A stretch of 64,000 nucleotides of DNA from Candidatus Heimdallarchaeota archaeon (GCA_019894765.1 JAGXNT010000115.1:1-64000); one strand, 5' to 3'; shown: positions 27,444 through 36,570, counted from the stretch's first letter. A program made the numbers and translations. The notes: a model not told the origin generated them from the letters alone.

Positions 27444-27923
27444 TCAATGACTACCTTCCTCTATAATATTAACAAAACAAATCAAATCCTCACCAAGATT
27501 CAAAACTCGTTGGGCTTGGAGTTTGATTTTCTTCATAGTTTCGCTTGGAACATCAACTACTTGCAGAGCTTTGTCTTTGCACGCGGCAACGCACAAGGGA
27601 CCACCTTCTTTATCCTCACACATCTGACACTTTACAGCTTTAGAGTCAAGAAAATACATGCCACCATAAGGGCATGCTGCTAAGCAGAACTGACAACCAA
27701 CACATAATTCAGGATTAACTTTTACGATTCCTTTTTCTTTTGTAATCGCTTCCGTTTTACAAACATTCATACAATAAGGAGATTCGCACTGATGGCAACT
27801 CACAATGATTCTAGATGGAGTTAATGTTAATAATGCAATACCATATTCCTTTTTGCAAGCATCAATGCAGTCAGAACAATCATTTTTGCATTTTTCAGGA
27901 TAAAATACTAAGCCTTTTGTCAT
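27444..27923 (-). CDS. Four-cluster ferredoxin (HycB/CooF-like)
   Basis: The 159-residue protein has four cysteine groups: CKNDCSDCIDACK, CHQCESPYCMNVCK, CVGCQFCLAACP and CQMC...LCVAACK. This is the pattern of HycB/CooF/DmsB-type electron-transfer proteins with four [4Fe-4S] clusters. Between the HydG-like and hdrA genes, it is the natural wire joining a NAD(P)H module to HdrA. It follows the HydG-like gene by two bases. No twin-arginine or signal peptide is present, so it is cytoplasmic. Confidence 0.92.
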   Translation of the reverse strand: MTKGLVFYPEKCKNDCSDCIDACKKEYGIALLTLTPSRIIVSCHQCESPYCMNVCKTEAITKEKGIVKVNPELCVGCQFCLAACPYGGMYFLDSKAVKCQMCEDKEGGPLCVAACKDKALQVVDVPSETMKKIKLQAQRVLNLGEDLICFVNIIEEGSH

Positions 27924-27925
27924 CT

Positions 27926-28672
27926 CTAGAAAATCCCCTCAACATCTTTGATTTGTTCATAAGTAAATACCGGTCCATCTTTACAAACCAAGAATTTACC
28001 ATATGCACAGTTCCCGCACTTTCCATACCCACAAGTCATCCGATTTTCTAAACTAACAATAATATCCTCTGGTTGAACCCCTAATTCCAAGCATTTCTTA
28101 ACGACGAATTTCATCATAATTGCAGGTCCCACAGTTACCACTTTAGCATTTTCAGGCATTTTGAATTTATCAAATAGAGTAGTAACTACTCCTACATTTC
28201 CTTTCCATTTATCATCACCTTTGTCAACTGTGACAAGCATTTCTGTTTTTGGATCCTTTTTCCAGGTCTCAAACTTCTTTACATAAATTAAATCTCCAGG
28301 AGTTCTAGCTCCATACAAGATAATTTGATTTGGAAAATCATTGACGAATATATGTTGAATTAATGATCTTAATGGTGGTAGACCGATACCACCTGCAACA
28401 ATGACTATACTATTTGCTTTTTCTAATTCTTCAAGTGGGAATGGTTTTCCAAAGGGTCCTCTTATGCCTACTTTGCTACCGACTTCTAATTTGTGCAAAG
28501 CTTCTGTGACTAAACCAGCTTTTCTAATCGTTGATTGAAAAGTTTTACCAGCTTTAGAGGAAAAAGCAAAAGGTGCTTCACCTACTCCAAAAATTGTTAA
28601 CATGAAGAATTGTCCTGGTAAATAGGTTAATTTTTCATCATCAGGTGAGAAAGTGTATGTATTAACATCCAC
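27926..28672 (-). CDS. HydG/AsrB-like FAD- and NAD(P)-binding oxidoreductase
   Basis: This 248-residue protein is a ferredoxin-reductase-type module: the flavin region LPGQFFMLTIFGVGEAPF, GIRGPFGKPFP, the nucleotide-binding AGGIGLPPLRSL and a C-terminal [2Fe-2S] motif CGYGKCGNCAYGKFLVC. It matches the gamma subunit of sulfhydrogenase (HydG) and AsrB. It should exchange electrons with NAD(P)H. Residues upstream of the GTG, read in the same frame (TITKVEKETVDV), still look like the family's first beta strand, but no ATG, GTG or TTG occurs there. A noncanonical start or a base error is possible. It belongs to the leftward Hdr operon. Confidence 0.9.
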   Translation of the reverse strand: MDVNTYTFSPDDEKLTYLPGQFFMLTIFGVGEAPFAFSSKAGKTFQSTIRKAGLVTEALHKLEVGSKVGIRGPFGKPFPLEELEKANSIVIVAGGIGLPPLRSLIQHIFVNDFPNQIILYGARTPGDLIYVKKFETWKKDPKTEMLVTVDKGDDKWKGNVGVVTTLFDKFKMPENAKVVTVGPAIMMKFVVKKCLELGVQPEDIIVSLENRMTCGYGKCGNCAYGKFLVCKDGPVFTYEQIKDVEGIF

Positions 28673-28704
28673 TGTTTCTTTTTCTACCTTGGTGATTGTA
28701 TATA

Positions 28705-29640
28705 TTATTGGTTTACTATGACTGGTAATTTTACTTCAGCCCCTTTTTTTGCTAAATAAGTTAAGATTTTCTTAATATCAAAATGCGCCGGACACAATTT
28801 GTAACACCTACCACATCCTGTGCATCCCAAAACACCATATTGTTCAAGAATGACCTCAAACTTATGACTATATCGTCTCTGGAATCGACGAGACCGATTT
28901 GGCATTAGGGTATGTCCCCCGGCCATAAGATTGAAAGATTCGAGAACACATGCATCCCATACTCGAACTTTTGAAAAATTGTTGGTATCCTTTTTTACAT
29001 GTGCTTCAGTATAACAAGTACATGTTGGACACGAATAATTACAATAACCGCATCCTAGACAACCAGATGCAATCTTTTCCCATTCTTCCACAGGTATATT
29101 TCGTATTTGTTCTGGGGTGGGTATAGTTATGATTTCTTGATCCGGGTTCTTCAGAGCTTCCTTTTTCATCTTAGTTATTTGTTCTCCGAGACCTTTTGGT
29201 GCTTCTACAAGTCCAAGTTTCTGAATGTATTTCTCGCCCTTCTTGGTTAGAACTTCAACATAATACTCTTTGTCTTTTAAAGGAGTCAGTTCCAAATCCC
29301 CAAGACCGTTGTTTAGTAAGCTTCCTCCAGTGGACAGACAAAAACCACCTTCACAAGATTTCAAGCAATTTACGACAGCAAATATAGCTTGTTCTCTAAA
29401 TATCTTGTATTGTGGGTCTGCAGGTTCTTCTAGCATTACTTTGTCAATATATTCAATAGCTATTGCATCACAAGGATGAATTAGAACAAGATTTTCATCC
29501 ATATCAAGATGCTCTTTGATTTTTAGAGACTTAATATTGTAGGATAAAATCTTCTGTCTCTTAAAGACATACTGGTTTTTCATCTCTAAATTAGGTGGAA
29601 CAACCAAATCTTTGATAATATAAGCTTTAACTGGGGACAC
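28705..29640 (-). CDS. HydB/AsrA-like iron-sulfur protein
   Basis: The 311-residue protein matches the beta subunit of sulfhydrogenase (HydB) and AsrA. The C-terminal half has CLGCGYCNYSCPTCTCY and CTGCGRCYKLCP, binding two [4Fe-4S] clusters, with RSRRFQRRYSHKF between them. It is the first gene of the leftward operon, immediately before the HydG-like gene. The neighbouring rightward HydB is a paralog. It starts with GTG at 29640. It is about 40 residues shorter at the N-terminus than its paralog, and the upstream frame is open for a further 37 codons without a standard start. Confidence 0.9.
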   Translation of the reverse strand: MSPVKAYIIKDLVVPPNLEMKNQYVFKRQKILSYNIKSLKIKEHLDMDENLVLIHPCDAIAIEYIDKVMLEEPADPQYKIFREQAIFAVVNCLKSCEGGFCLSTGGSLLNNGLGDLELTPLKDKEYYVEVLTKKGEKYIQKLGLVEAPKGLGEQITKMKKEALKNPDQEIITIPTPEQIRNIPVEEWEKIASGCLGCGYCNYSCPTCTCYTEAHVKKDTNNFSKVRVWDACVLESFNLMAGGHTLMPNRSRRFQRRYSHKFEVILEQYGVLGCTGCGRCYKLCPAHFDIKKILTYLAKKGAEVKLPVIVNQ

Positions 29641-29880
29641 ATTACTGCCAACTTTTAGTTTATCTTGAGATTTTCCTAATTCAAGTTCTAAATATATTTT
29701 GGTATAAATGCTAAGAATTGAATTTAATTGTTTAGATTTATATTATGAACCATTTTTTTCGTTTCTTAAGTTTCCAATGAGATCTAACCTATTTTGTAAA
29801 TCAGCAAAAATAATTAATATCATCAATATAGTTAAAAGGGTAAGGTAACAAACCCTTGGTCGACTCCATTCAAGCAAGTT
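29641..29880. promoter_or_regulatory. Divergent promoter region between the Hdr and hydrogenase operons
   Basis: This 240-base gap drives two divergent operons. On the minus strand, CATTTATACC (around 29701-29710) is a TATA candidate. On the plus strand, the A/T-rich stretch around 29806-29832 (AATAATTAATATC and TATAGTTAAAA) could serve. At 29836-29857 an AAGGGT/ACCCTT inverted repeat lies 40 bases before the hydB start and may be an operator or leader hairpin. One regulator may control both operons; none is encoded nearby. Confidence 0.45.
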
Positions 29881-29895
29881 TTGGAAGAAAAAATA

Positions 29896-30939
29896 ATGCC
29901 CTCTAAAATAATCTCTAGAGATAAAATAAGCAATTTCGTTGATTCTATGATCAATGATTTCATTGTAATTGCTACAACAAACAAAAACGAAGTACCAACT
30001 TTGGCGGAAATCTCTAGCTTTGAAGAAGTTCTTTTTGATACAGATTTACCTATGATTCCATTAAAAAAGCTCTTTCATCCTGCACAACAAGATCTTTTCA
30101 AATTTAGCCGAACGAAAGGTGTTGTTGATATCTATTTGCTAAAAGCAACAAAGGATATTGAAACAAAAGTAGTTGTTTTTGGCGTGAGGCCTTGTGATAT
30201 AACTGGTAATAATGTATTAGATGAAATATTCAAAGAAAATTTCCGTGATGATTACTACTTAACTCTACGTAATAGAGCACTAATAATCGGAATCAATTGC
30301 TTGAAACCTTGTTATGAAAACTGCTTTTGTGAATCAATGAATTCTAATGATCCAAAGAGTGGATTTGACATAATGCTTACTGAAATTGCTAAAAATCAGT
30401 ACTTAGTTGTTCCTAATACGGATGGCGGGAAAAGAATAATCGAATTATATCCTGAACTCTTTGAGGATGCAACAGAAGAGCATTTTGATAAATATATTAG
30501 AATATTGGAGTTGAAAGATAACAATTTCAAAAAAGATATCCTCGTTGAGGGTCTAGCAAGTGAATTAGAGGATAAATTCGAATCAAAGGCGTGGAGAAAG
30601 TATACAAAAGATTGTCTCTTTTGTGGTTCTTGCACTTTTGTTTGCCCAACTTGTTATTGTTATAATGTTAAAGATAAAATAGCGATAGATCTAGAGCATG
30701 GAATACGTCTTCGAGAATGGGATTCATGTTACTATCCTGAATTTGCAAGAGTAGCTGGAGGTCATGATTTTAGACATGAAAAAGAAAGACGTTTCAGATA
30801 TCGCTATTTACATAAATTCATTGACATTCCAAGAAGATACAACGTTGAAGGGTGTGTGGGGTGCGGAAGGTGCATTACTTACTGTCCCGCAGATATTGAT
30901 GTCAGAGAAGTTTTAGAAGACGTGAGAGGGGAATCCTAA
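29896..30939 (+). CDS. hydB: [NiFe] hydrogenase-associated iron-sulfur subunit (HydB, beta)
   Basis: The protein has 347 residues from the ATG at 29896; an in-frame TTG at 29881 would add five. It matches the sulfhydrogenase beta subunit/AsrA: VVFGVRPCDITGNNVL near the middle of the first half, INCLKPCYENCFC, then CLFCGSCTFVCPTCYCY and CVGCGRCITYCP for two [4Fe-4S] clusters. It is the first gene of a hydB-G-D-A operon, the same order as Pyrococcus furiosus sulfhydrogenase I. It overlaps hydG by one base (TAATG). It links NAD(P)H oxidoreductase HydG to the small subunit. Confidence 0.93.
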   Translation: MPSKIISRDKISNFVDSMINDFIVIATTNKNEVPTLAEISSFEEVLFDTDLPMIPLKKLFHPAQQDLFKFSRTKGVVDIYLLKATKDIETKVVVFGVRPCDITGNNVLDEIFKENFRDDYYLTLRNRALIIGINCLKPCYENCFCESMNSNDPKSGFDIMLTEIAKNQYLVVPNTDGGKRIIELYPELFEDATEEHFDKYIRILELKDNNFKKDILVEGLASELEDKFESKAWRKYTKDCLFCGSCTFVCPTCYCYNVKDKIAIDLEHGIRLREWDSCYYPEFARVAGGHDFRHEKERRFRYRYLHKFIDIPRRYNVEGCVGCGRCITYCPADIDVREVLEDVRGES

Positions 30940-31799
30940 TGAGAGCAGTAATGGCACATGATAAAGGATATATTGCACCACATGAAGCAAAAATCATAAA
31001 AATTAGACAACTAACAGAAACAACTAAGCTTTTTGAATTGAAATTTGTTGAGGAACACTTGAATCCTCTCTTCCAAAATGACCCTGGTCAATTCGTTGAA
31101 TTATCTGTTTATGGTATTGGCGAAGTTCCAATTAGTATAACTTCCCCTCCAACAAAACGTGGTTCTTTTGAGCTTGGAATAAGAAATGTAGGAAATGTTA
31201 CCAACGCAATGCACAAACTGAAGAAAGGAGACATTGTTGGAATTAGAGGTCCATTTGGCAATCATTTCCCTGTTGAAGAATACAAAGGTAAAGATCTATT
31301 ATTTGTTACTGGAGGTTTAGGTTATCTTCCTCTTAGATCTGCTTTCAGATATGCTATTCACAATCGAGATGATTATGGACAAATCTTCATTCTTTATGGT
31401 GATAGGTGCCCAGCAGATGTTCTTTTTCCAGAAGAAAACGATGAATATGAAAAACGAGAAGATATAGAATTCCTTAGCACTGTAGATCGTGACGATTTAA
31501 TGTGTTGGGGAGGTAACATTGGTGTTGTTACTTCACTTTTCCCAACAATAGCTGATAAACTTGATCCTAAGAATACTGTTGCAATGATTTGTGGTCCACC
31601 TATTATGTATAAATTCGTGAACATAGAATTAGAGAAATTGGGTCTAGATAGTGATCACATTTTTCTTTCTCTCGAGCGAAAAATGAAATGTGGAGTAGGC
31701 AAGTGTTGTCATTGTGGTATTGGTGATAAATTTGTTTGTCTCGATGGTCCAGTCTTTACCTTAAGACAAATACGAACGCTACCGGAGGCTTTAATGTAA
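30939..31799 (+). CDS. hydG: Hydrogenase diaphorase subunit (HydG, gamma)
   Basis: The 286-residue protein is the FAD/NAD(P)-binding gamma subunit of group 3b-type hydrogenase. It shows DPGQFVELSVYGIGEVP, GIRGPFGNHFP, VTGGLGYLPLRSA and a C-terminal [2Fe-2S] motif CGVGKCCHCGIGDKFVC. It transfers electrons between NAD(P)H and the iron-sulfur chain. Its start codon overlaps the hydB stop and its stop overlaps the hydD start, so the four genes are translationally coupled. It is a paralog of the protein at 27926-28672. Unlike that one, it has a complete N-terminal region. Confidence 0.94.
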   Translation: MRAVMAHDKGYIAPHEAKIIKIRQLTETTKLFELKFVEEHLNPLFQNDPGQFVELSVYGIGEVPISITSPPTKRGSFELGIRNVGNVTNAMHKLKKGDIVGIRGPFGNHFPVEEYKGKDLLFVTGGLGYLPLRSAFRYAIHNRDDYGQIFILYGDRCPADVLFPEENDEYEKREDIEFLSTVDRDDLMCWGGNIGVVTSLFPTIADKLDPKNTVAMICGPPIMYKFVNIELEKLGLDSDHIFLSLERKMKCGVGKCCHCGIGDKFVCLDGPVFTLRQIRTLPEALM

Positions 31800-32614
31800 T
31801 GGCAAAACCAAAAATTGGTATTGTTGCTTTCACTGGTTGCGCAGGTTGTCAACTAAGTATTTTAGATCTGGAAGATGAACTCCTCGATTTACTAAATCTA
31901 GTTGAAATAATTGATTTCAGAATGGCTATGACAGGAAACAAAGAAGGACCATATGACATCTTATTTGTTGAAGGCAGCATTGTAAATGACAAGCAAGAAA
32001 AGGAACTGAAAGAACTTCGGGAAAAAGCTCAAGTGCTTGTTGCTATTGGTTCCTGTGCATGTTTTGGTGGAGTACAAGCTATTAGAAATTATCATGATGA
32101 TAAGAAAATCCGAGAAGCTGCTTATGGTGAAGAAGGTGCTAAAAATTTCCCTGTATTTCAAGTTAAACCACTTAACAAAGTTGTTCATGTGGATCACTAC
32201 ATTCTAGAATGCCCTGTAAACAAATATGAGTTCCTTGATTTTATCAAATATATTTTGATCGGTGGAAAACCGAAACTCCCAAATTTACCTGTGTGTCATC
32301 AATGCAAAGCATTAGAAAACCGTTGCATTTTCTTGGAAGACAATATCATTTGTATGGGACCAGTCATTCAAGCTGGTTGTGGAGCGTTATGTCCAAGTCA
32401 TGGTTTACCTTGTGATGGATGTCGAGGTTCTACACTTGAAGCAGCATATCAACAGCAAGTTGACTTGATGATCAAAAAAGGAGCATCTGTTCAGGATGTC
32501 TCAAGATTTGTTTTGAAATATAATGGAGAAGATCCCCAAGTGAGGGATTTTCTATTAAAAACTTGGCAAGAGCAGGATGAGGACCTCAAATATGGTGAGG
32601 AAGAGGAGAAATAG
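31799..32614 (+). CDS. hydD: [NiFe] hydrogenase small subunit (HydD/MvhG type)
   Basis: The protein has 271 residues from the ATG at 31799, which overlaps the hydG stop and follows CGGAGG. It carries the small-subunit proximal cluster motif FTGCAGCQLS, then EGSI, GSCACFGGVQAI and CPVNKYEF, and further cysteines (CHQC, CIFLEDNIICMGP, CGALCPSHGLPCDGC) for additional [4Fe-4S] clusters. It lacks the twin-arginine signal of membrane-bound hydrogenases, so the enzyme is cytoplasmic. Longer frames from 31736 are not needed. Confidence 0.95.
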   Translation: MAKPKIGIVAFTGCAGCQLSILDLEDELLDLLNLVEIIDFRMAMTGNKEGPYDILFVEGSIVNDKQEKELKELREKAQVLVAIGSCACFGGVQAIRNYHDDKKIREAAYGEEGAKNFPVFQVKPLNKVVHVDHYILECPVNKYEFLDFIKYILIGGKPKLPNLPVCHQCKALENRCIFLEDNIICMGPVIQAGCGALCPSHGLPCDGCRGSTLEAAYQQQVDLMIKKGASVQDVSRFVLKYNGEDPQVRDFLLKTWQEQDEDLKYGEEEEK

Positions 32615-32626
32615 GTGTGATTAAGA

Positions 32627-33931
32627 ATGACTGTTAAAAAATTACATTTAGAACACATTTGCAGAGTAGAAGGACATGGTAATCTCTTAGTTGAAATTGA
32701 TGGTAACAAAACCAAAAACGTCGAAATGCAAATAGTTGAAGGTACTCGATTCTTTGAAGGATTTGCTGTCGGTAGAAAATATGATGAAGCAATAAATATC
32801 ATGTCAAGAATATGCGCTATCTGCAGTACTTCTCATCAACTATCTGCTGTGGAAGCTTTGGAACGTTCCGTTAGCATTGTTCCAAGTGATCAAGTTCATG
32901 AATTTAGGATTCTACTTGACCATGGTGAAAACCTTCAATCACACATTTTGCATGTTGGAATGCTTGCTTTACCAGATTTCTTGGGTTTTGATGGAGCTAT
33001 ACAAATGATTCCAAAATATCCAAATGAAGTTAAATTAGTTCTTCGAATGAAAAGAATCGCAAATGATTTACAAGCATTAATTGGTGGGCGTGAAATTCAT
33101 CCAGTAAACATTCGACCTGGTGGTTTTGGCAAGTATCCTACAACAAAGCAACTCGAAGAAATGAAAGAGAAACTCGTTGAATTTAAGAAAGGAACACAAG
33201 CAATAGCTGATCTTTATGCAACCCTAGATATTCCCCAATTTGTGAATAAAACTGAACAACTTGCGGTATATGATGGAAAAACATATCCCTTCATCCGTGG
33301 GGATATCAAAAGTTTGCTCAGTGGAAAAGTAATACCTCCTGAGGATTATAAAAAAGATTTCATAAAAGAAGAAGTTAAACCGTATTCAACTGCCAAGTTT
33401 TCAACCATCAATAATGGTGATATCTATTATGTGTCACCACTTGCTCGAGTCAATATTAATAATAAGTTCTTAACTGATGATGCAAAGGCACTCATAAAGC
33501 AGTTTGGATTGAAATTACCTGACTTCAATCCATTTAACAATAATCTTGCACGAGTCATTGAATTAATGCATTGTGCGGATGAAGCAATTGAGATTCTAGA
33601 CAAATACATTGCAACACCTCCCAAAGATGACAACAAAAACTTCAGAATTAAAGCTGGAACAGGAACAATCGCAACTGAAGCACCAAGAGGTCTATTGAAC
33701 CACTCCTACGATGTGAACAAAGAAGGAATCATACAAAGAGCAGATGTTATAACTCCTACAGCACACAATACAAACAAAATTGAGGACGACGTGATTAAAT
33801 TCACTCCTAAACTCACAGACATGAAAGACGATGAGCTCGAGTTATTCTTTAATATGCTAGTTAGATCTTACGATCCATGTATTTCATGTTCAGCACACGC
33901 AATAACAATTGACTTGAGAAGAACAAAATAA
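32627..33931 (+). CDS. hydA: [NiFe] hydrogenase large subunit (HydA/MvhA type)
   Basis: This is the catalytic subunit, 434 residues. The NiFe ligands are intact: RICAICSTSH near residue 62 and YDPCISCSAH near 415-424. The N-terminal HICRVEGHGNL is typical of group 3 hydrogenases. Only about ten residues follow the final His, so the C-terminal peptide removed at maturation would be short, or is absent. With HydBGD it fits group 3b (NAD(P)-linked, bidirectional), although group 3c remains possible given the neighbouring Hdr genes. No hyp or protease maturation genes are in this window. A hairpin follows. Confidence 0.95.
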   Translation: MTVKKLHLEHICRVEGHGNLLVEIDGNKTKNVEMQIVEGTRFFEGFAVGRKYDEAINIMSRICAICSTSHQLSAVEALERSVSIVPSDQVHEFRILLDHGENLQSHILHVGMLALPDFLGFDGAIQMIPKYPNEVKLVLRMKRIANDLQALIGGREIHPVNIRPGGFGKYPTTKQLEEMKEKLVEFKKGTQAIADLYATLDIPQFVNKTEQLAVYDGKTYPFIRGDIKSLLSGKVIPPEDYKKDFIKEEVKPYSTAKFSTINNGDIYYVSPLARVNINNKFLTDDAKALIKQFGLKLPDFNPFNNNLARVIELMHCADEAIEILDKYIATPPKDDNKNFRIKAGTGTIATEAPRGLLNHSYDVNKEGIIQRADVITPTAHNTNKIEDDVIKFTPKLTDMKDDELELFFNMLVRSYDPCISCSAHAITIDLRRTK

Positions 33932-33944
33932 TTCTATTTTCTTT

Positions 33945-33962
33945 GATTAACGACTGTTAATC
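33945..33962 (+). terminator. Hairpin terminator after the hydrogenase operon
   Basis: GATTAAC and GTTAATC form a perfect seven-base stem with a GACT loop, followed by ATCCTTCTTCTTTTTATTT. It lies 13 bases after the hydA stop. Confidence 0.6.
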
Positions 33963-34097
33963 ATCCTTCTTCTTTTTATTTAGTTAAATTGATTACAAGA
34001 CAATTATTTACTAGCAGAAATGTTTATGAGTGTCCTTTTTAACAACTTTCAAAGTAATTTTATAGCTTTAATATCTTAACACGTATGGTGCGAAAAA

Positions 34098-36554
34098 ATG
34101 GCTACGTTTGGTGAACTTTTAGGAACTTGGTTTGCTCGAGAGAATCTTGATGCGACTCTTGGATATCTTATAGCTATTGTATGTGGAATATTCATTCTCA
34201 CAGAATTATATACGATAATTACACAGAAAAATGAACCTGATCTTGTAATGCTACTCCTAGCTGGTGTTTTTGGCGGAGTCGTACAAGGCGTTACTCAAGA
34301 TCCGTTATTAGCAATTCTTGTTGGTTTGTGTTGGTTGATGATTTACTCAGTTTGGACTATACGTGAAAGTCCAGTTTGGAGAGAATTAATGCTTGCATCA
34401 CTAATCTCTTACATAGTTGTTCTTATTGGGAGAACGATCCAACGAGTTATGGAAATGTGGGTGGCCTACAGAGGTTATAACATCGAAACCTATACAAGAT
34501 GGGGTTTGACAGGGCAACAATTTTTTGGAATTTCGTGGAATATTTTCATTTATATATTCTTTATATTATGCATAATCTTCTTTGGCAGAAGATTCTTCTT
34601 AGTTTCAAGATTAACATCTCCACAAGTTATCTATCTTTTACTTTTCGCACTTTCATATGTCGTTTTATACCAATTTAGTGGTGACAAAGGAATTCCAACT
34701 TTCTATTATGGTGGATTAGATCAAGCAGTGGCGGATAGATTACTCTTTGGTTCTTTTGGAACTTATGAAATAATGATATTAACGAATTTTGTGCTGTATC
34801 TCATTTCAGGTCCATTGCTACATCTTATGTTTGGAGTCAAGAAAGTAAAAGATAAAAGAGTCTTAGGTTTAGTAGAAGAGGTTAGACATAAATTAGGAAT
34901 TAAAAGCAAAATAAGAGTAGGAAAGGTTAAAGCTCCAATTCTAAATGCATTTGCATTTGGAGCTTTCTTTGATAAACGGATAGCATTTATGTCTCGAGAA
35001 CTCGAAGATTTTACAGATGATGATATCAGAGGAATTGCAGGTCATGAACTAGTGCATTCACAAAAAGTGCATACATTGTGGTTACTATTAATTTCAATTG
35101 TATCTTTTGCAATCACCAAAGCACTTGCTTTACCAGCAACAACATTAGATTATATTTTTGATCCAAATGTTGGATTTGAATTCTTATGGTATTATCTTTA
35201 CAATATTGCTTTACTAGGATTCTCGTACATCTTTGTGAGATTCTTAGAAGGAAGAGCTGACAAATTAACTATGAACGCAGGTTATGGTAAAGCATTAGCA
35301 AAATCACTTGTAAAACTTGATGGGTTCTATCAAGGAATTGCCAGTGAAATGGGTCTTAGTGTTTATCTATTAACTGACAAAGAACAAACAAAATCTGAAA
35401 AGTTGAGATTCCTCGGTGATGCTGGAAGAAACATGTATAGAAATTACGTTAAACCAAATATTGCAGAGAATTTAATTAATTTAATTGCAAGTCATCCAAA
35501 ATCAGCTTATAGAGTCGTTGCATTAACCGATCAAGAAAAACTCCGACCCTTCAAAGCAGCATTATTACCAATCTTCTTAGTAATTCCAATTCTAAGACGC
35601 CCATTTCTTAAGGACTTGCATGAAGCAAGACACAAAGCATCAGAATTGATAAGTGAAACGTTTGAAACAACATATACCTCAAAGGGAATCAAACAATATG
35701 ACAATTTGTCACATCTTTCCTATCAACATAATTTTCTCCTAAATAAAGAAATTATTGCAATTTCTAAAATGAATAAAAAAGAAATTATTCAAGGAACAAT
35801 AACAAAAATCGAAGTTTCAAAACAGATAACTACTCCACTTCTGTTGAAGCTTAAGACAAGTGAAGGATCAAAAGTAATACCAACAAGTGATTACAAAATT
35901 TTCGAAATAGCATTAAATCAGAAACAAATTTTCAAAAATGGGAAAATAGGTATTATCACAGAAATAAATACAGAAGAAAAGTTCTCTTTCAAAGCAAAAT
36001 TCAATGACAACGGCAAAGAAGAAGAAAAAGAATTGAAGGTTCCAGGAATCCCAGTGACTTATTTCGAGTCAATTGTAGGCAAGGACATATTATTACTACA
36101 AAAAGGTGTGACAAGATTAGCTCATTTAGAAAAAATGGATTTGGATGAAAACAGCTTTGCAAAAAGTAAACTCACAATAACTGTAGGAAAACAAACTAAA
36201 GTTATTAATGGAGAGAAATTTGTCATTTCCTTTAAACCATTTGATGTCCATATCAAGAAAGGTAAAGAGGAAGAACAAAGATCTTTACTTGAATCACTAA
36301 AGGGTAAGCCTGTTTCATTACAAACAAAAGACGATCTTGATACCTTAGTAAAAGGAAAAGTTACAGAAGTAACAGAGGAAATTATCAAAATCGAAACTTT
36401 AGATGAGAAGAAAGAAATCATCATAAAGCGTCTTGAATTTCTGTATCTATACGAAGACTCAATCAAATTGATTTACAAACCATCAATCTCTTTCATTGAA
36501 AAATTCTTTATGCGAATGCAGAATCGAACAGAACTAGCATATATTGTTCCTTAA
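34098..36554 (+). CDS. M48-family (HtpX-like) membrane metalloprotease with long C-terminal domain
   Basis: The 818-residue protein has about seven hydrophobic segments in the first 250 residues and more near 330-385. The zinc motif is HELVH at residues 316-320, with the third ligand in EGRAD (Glu384, Asp388). HtpX proteases of this family degrade or clip membrane proteins; most are about 300 residues. Residues from about 550 to 800 form a soluble, charged, beta-rich region with three KGKVTxV-like repeats, not found in ordinary HtpX. N-terminal membrane helices before the catalytic domain are also extra. Protease activity is well supported by motif; the role of the extensions is unknown. Confidence 0.86.
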   Translation: MATFGELLGTWFARENLDATLGYLIAIVCGIFILTELYTIITQKNEPDLVMLLLAGVFGGVVQGVTQDPLLAILVGLCWLMIYSVWTIRESPVWRELMLASLISYIVVLIGRTIQRVMEMWVAYRGYNIETYTRWGLTGQQFFGISWNIFIYIFFILCIIFFGRRFFLVSRLTSPQVIYLLLFALSYVVLYQFSGDKGIPTFYYGGLDQAVADRLLFGSFGTYEIMILTNFVLYLISGPLLHLMFGVKKVKDKRVLGLVEEVRHKLGIKSKIRVGKVKAPILNAFAFGAFFDKRIAFMSRELEDFTDDDIRGIAGHELVHSQKVHTLWLLLISIVSFAITKALALPATTLDYIFDPNVGFEFLWYYLYNIALLGFSYIFVRFLEGRADKLTMNAGYGKALAKSLVKLDGFYQGIASEMGLSVYLLTDKEQTKSEKLRFLGDAGRNMYRNYVKPNIAENLINLIASHPKSAYRVVALTDQEKLRPFKAALLPIFLVIPILRRPFLKDLHEARHKASELISETFETTYTSKGIKQYDNLSHLSYQHNFLLNKEIIAISKMNKKEIIQGTITKIEVSKQITTPLLLKLKTSEGSKVIPTSDYKIFEIALNQKQIFKNGKIGIITEINTEEKFSFKAKFNDNGKEEEKELKVPGIPVTYFESIVGKDILLLQKGVTRLAHLEKMDLDENSFAKSKLTITVGKQTKVINGEKFVISFKPFDVHIKKGKEEEQRSLLESLKGKPVSLQTKDDLDTLVKGKVTEVTEEIIKIETLDEKKEIIIKRLEFLYLYEDSIKLIYKPSISFIEKFFMRMQNRTELAYIVP

Positions 36555-36570
36555 TAAAAAGATAAAATAA

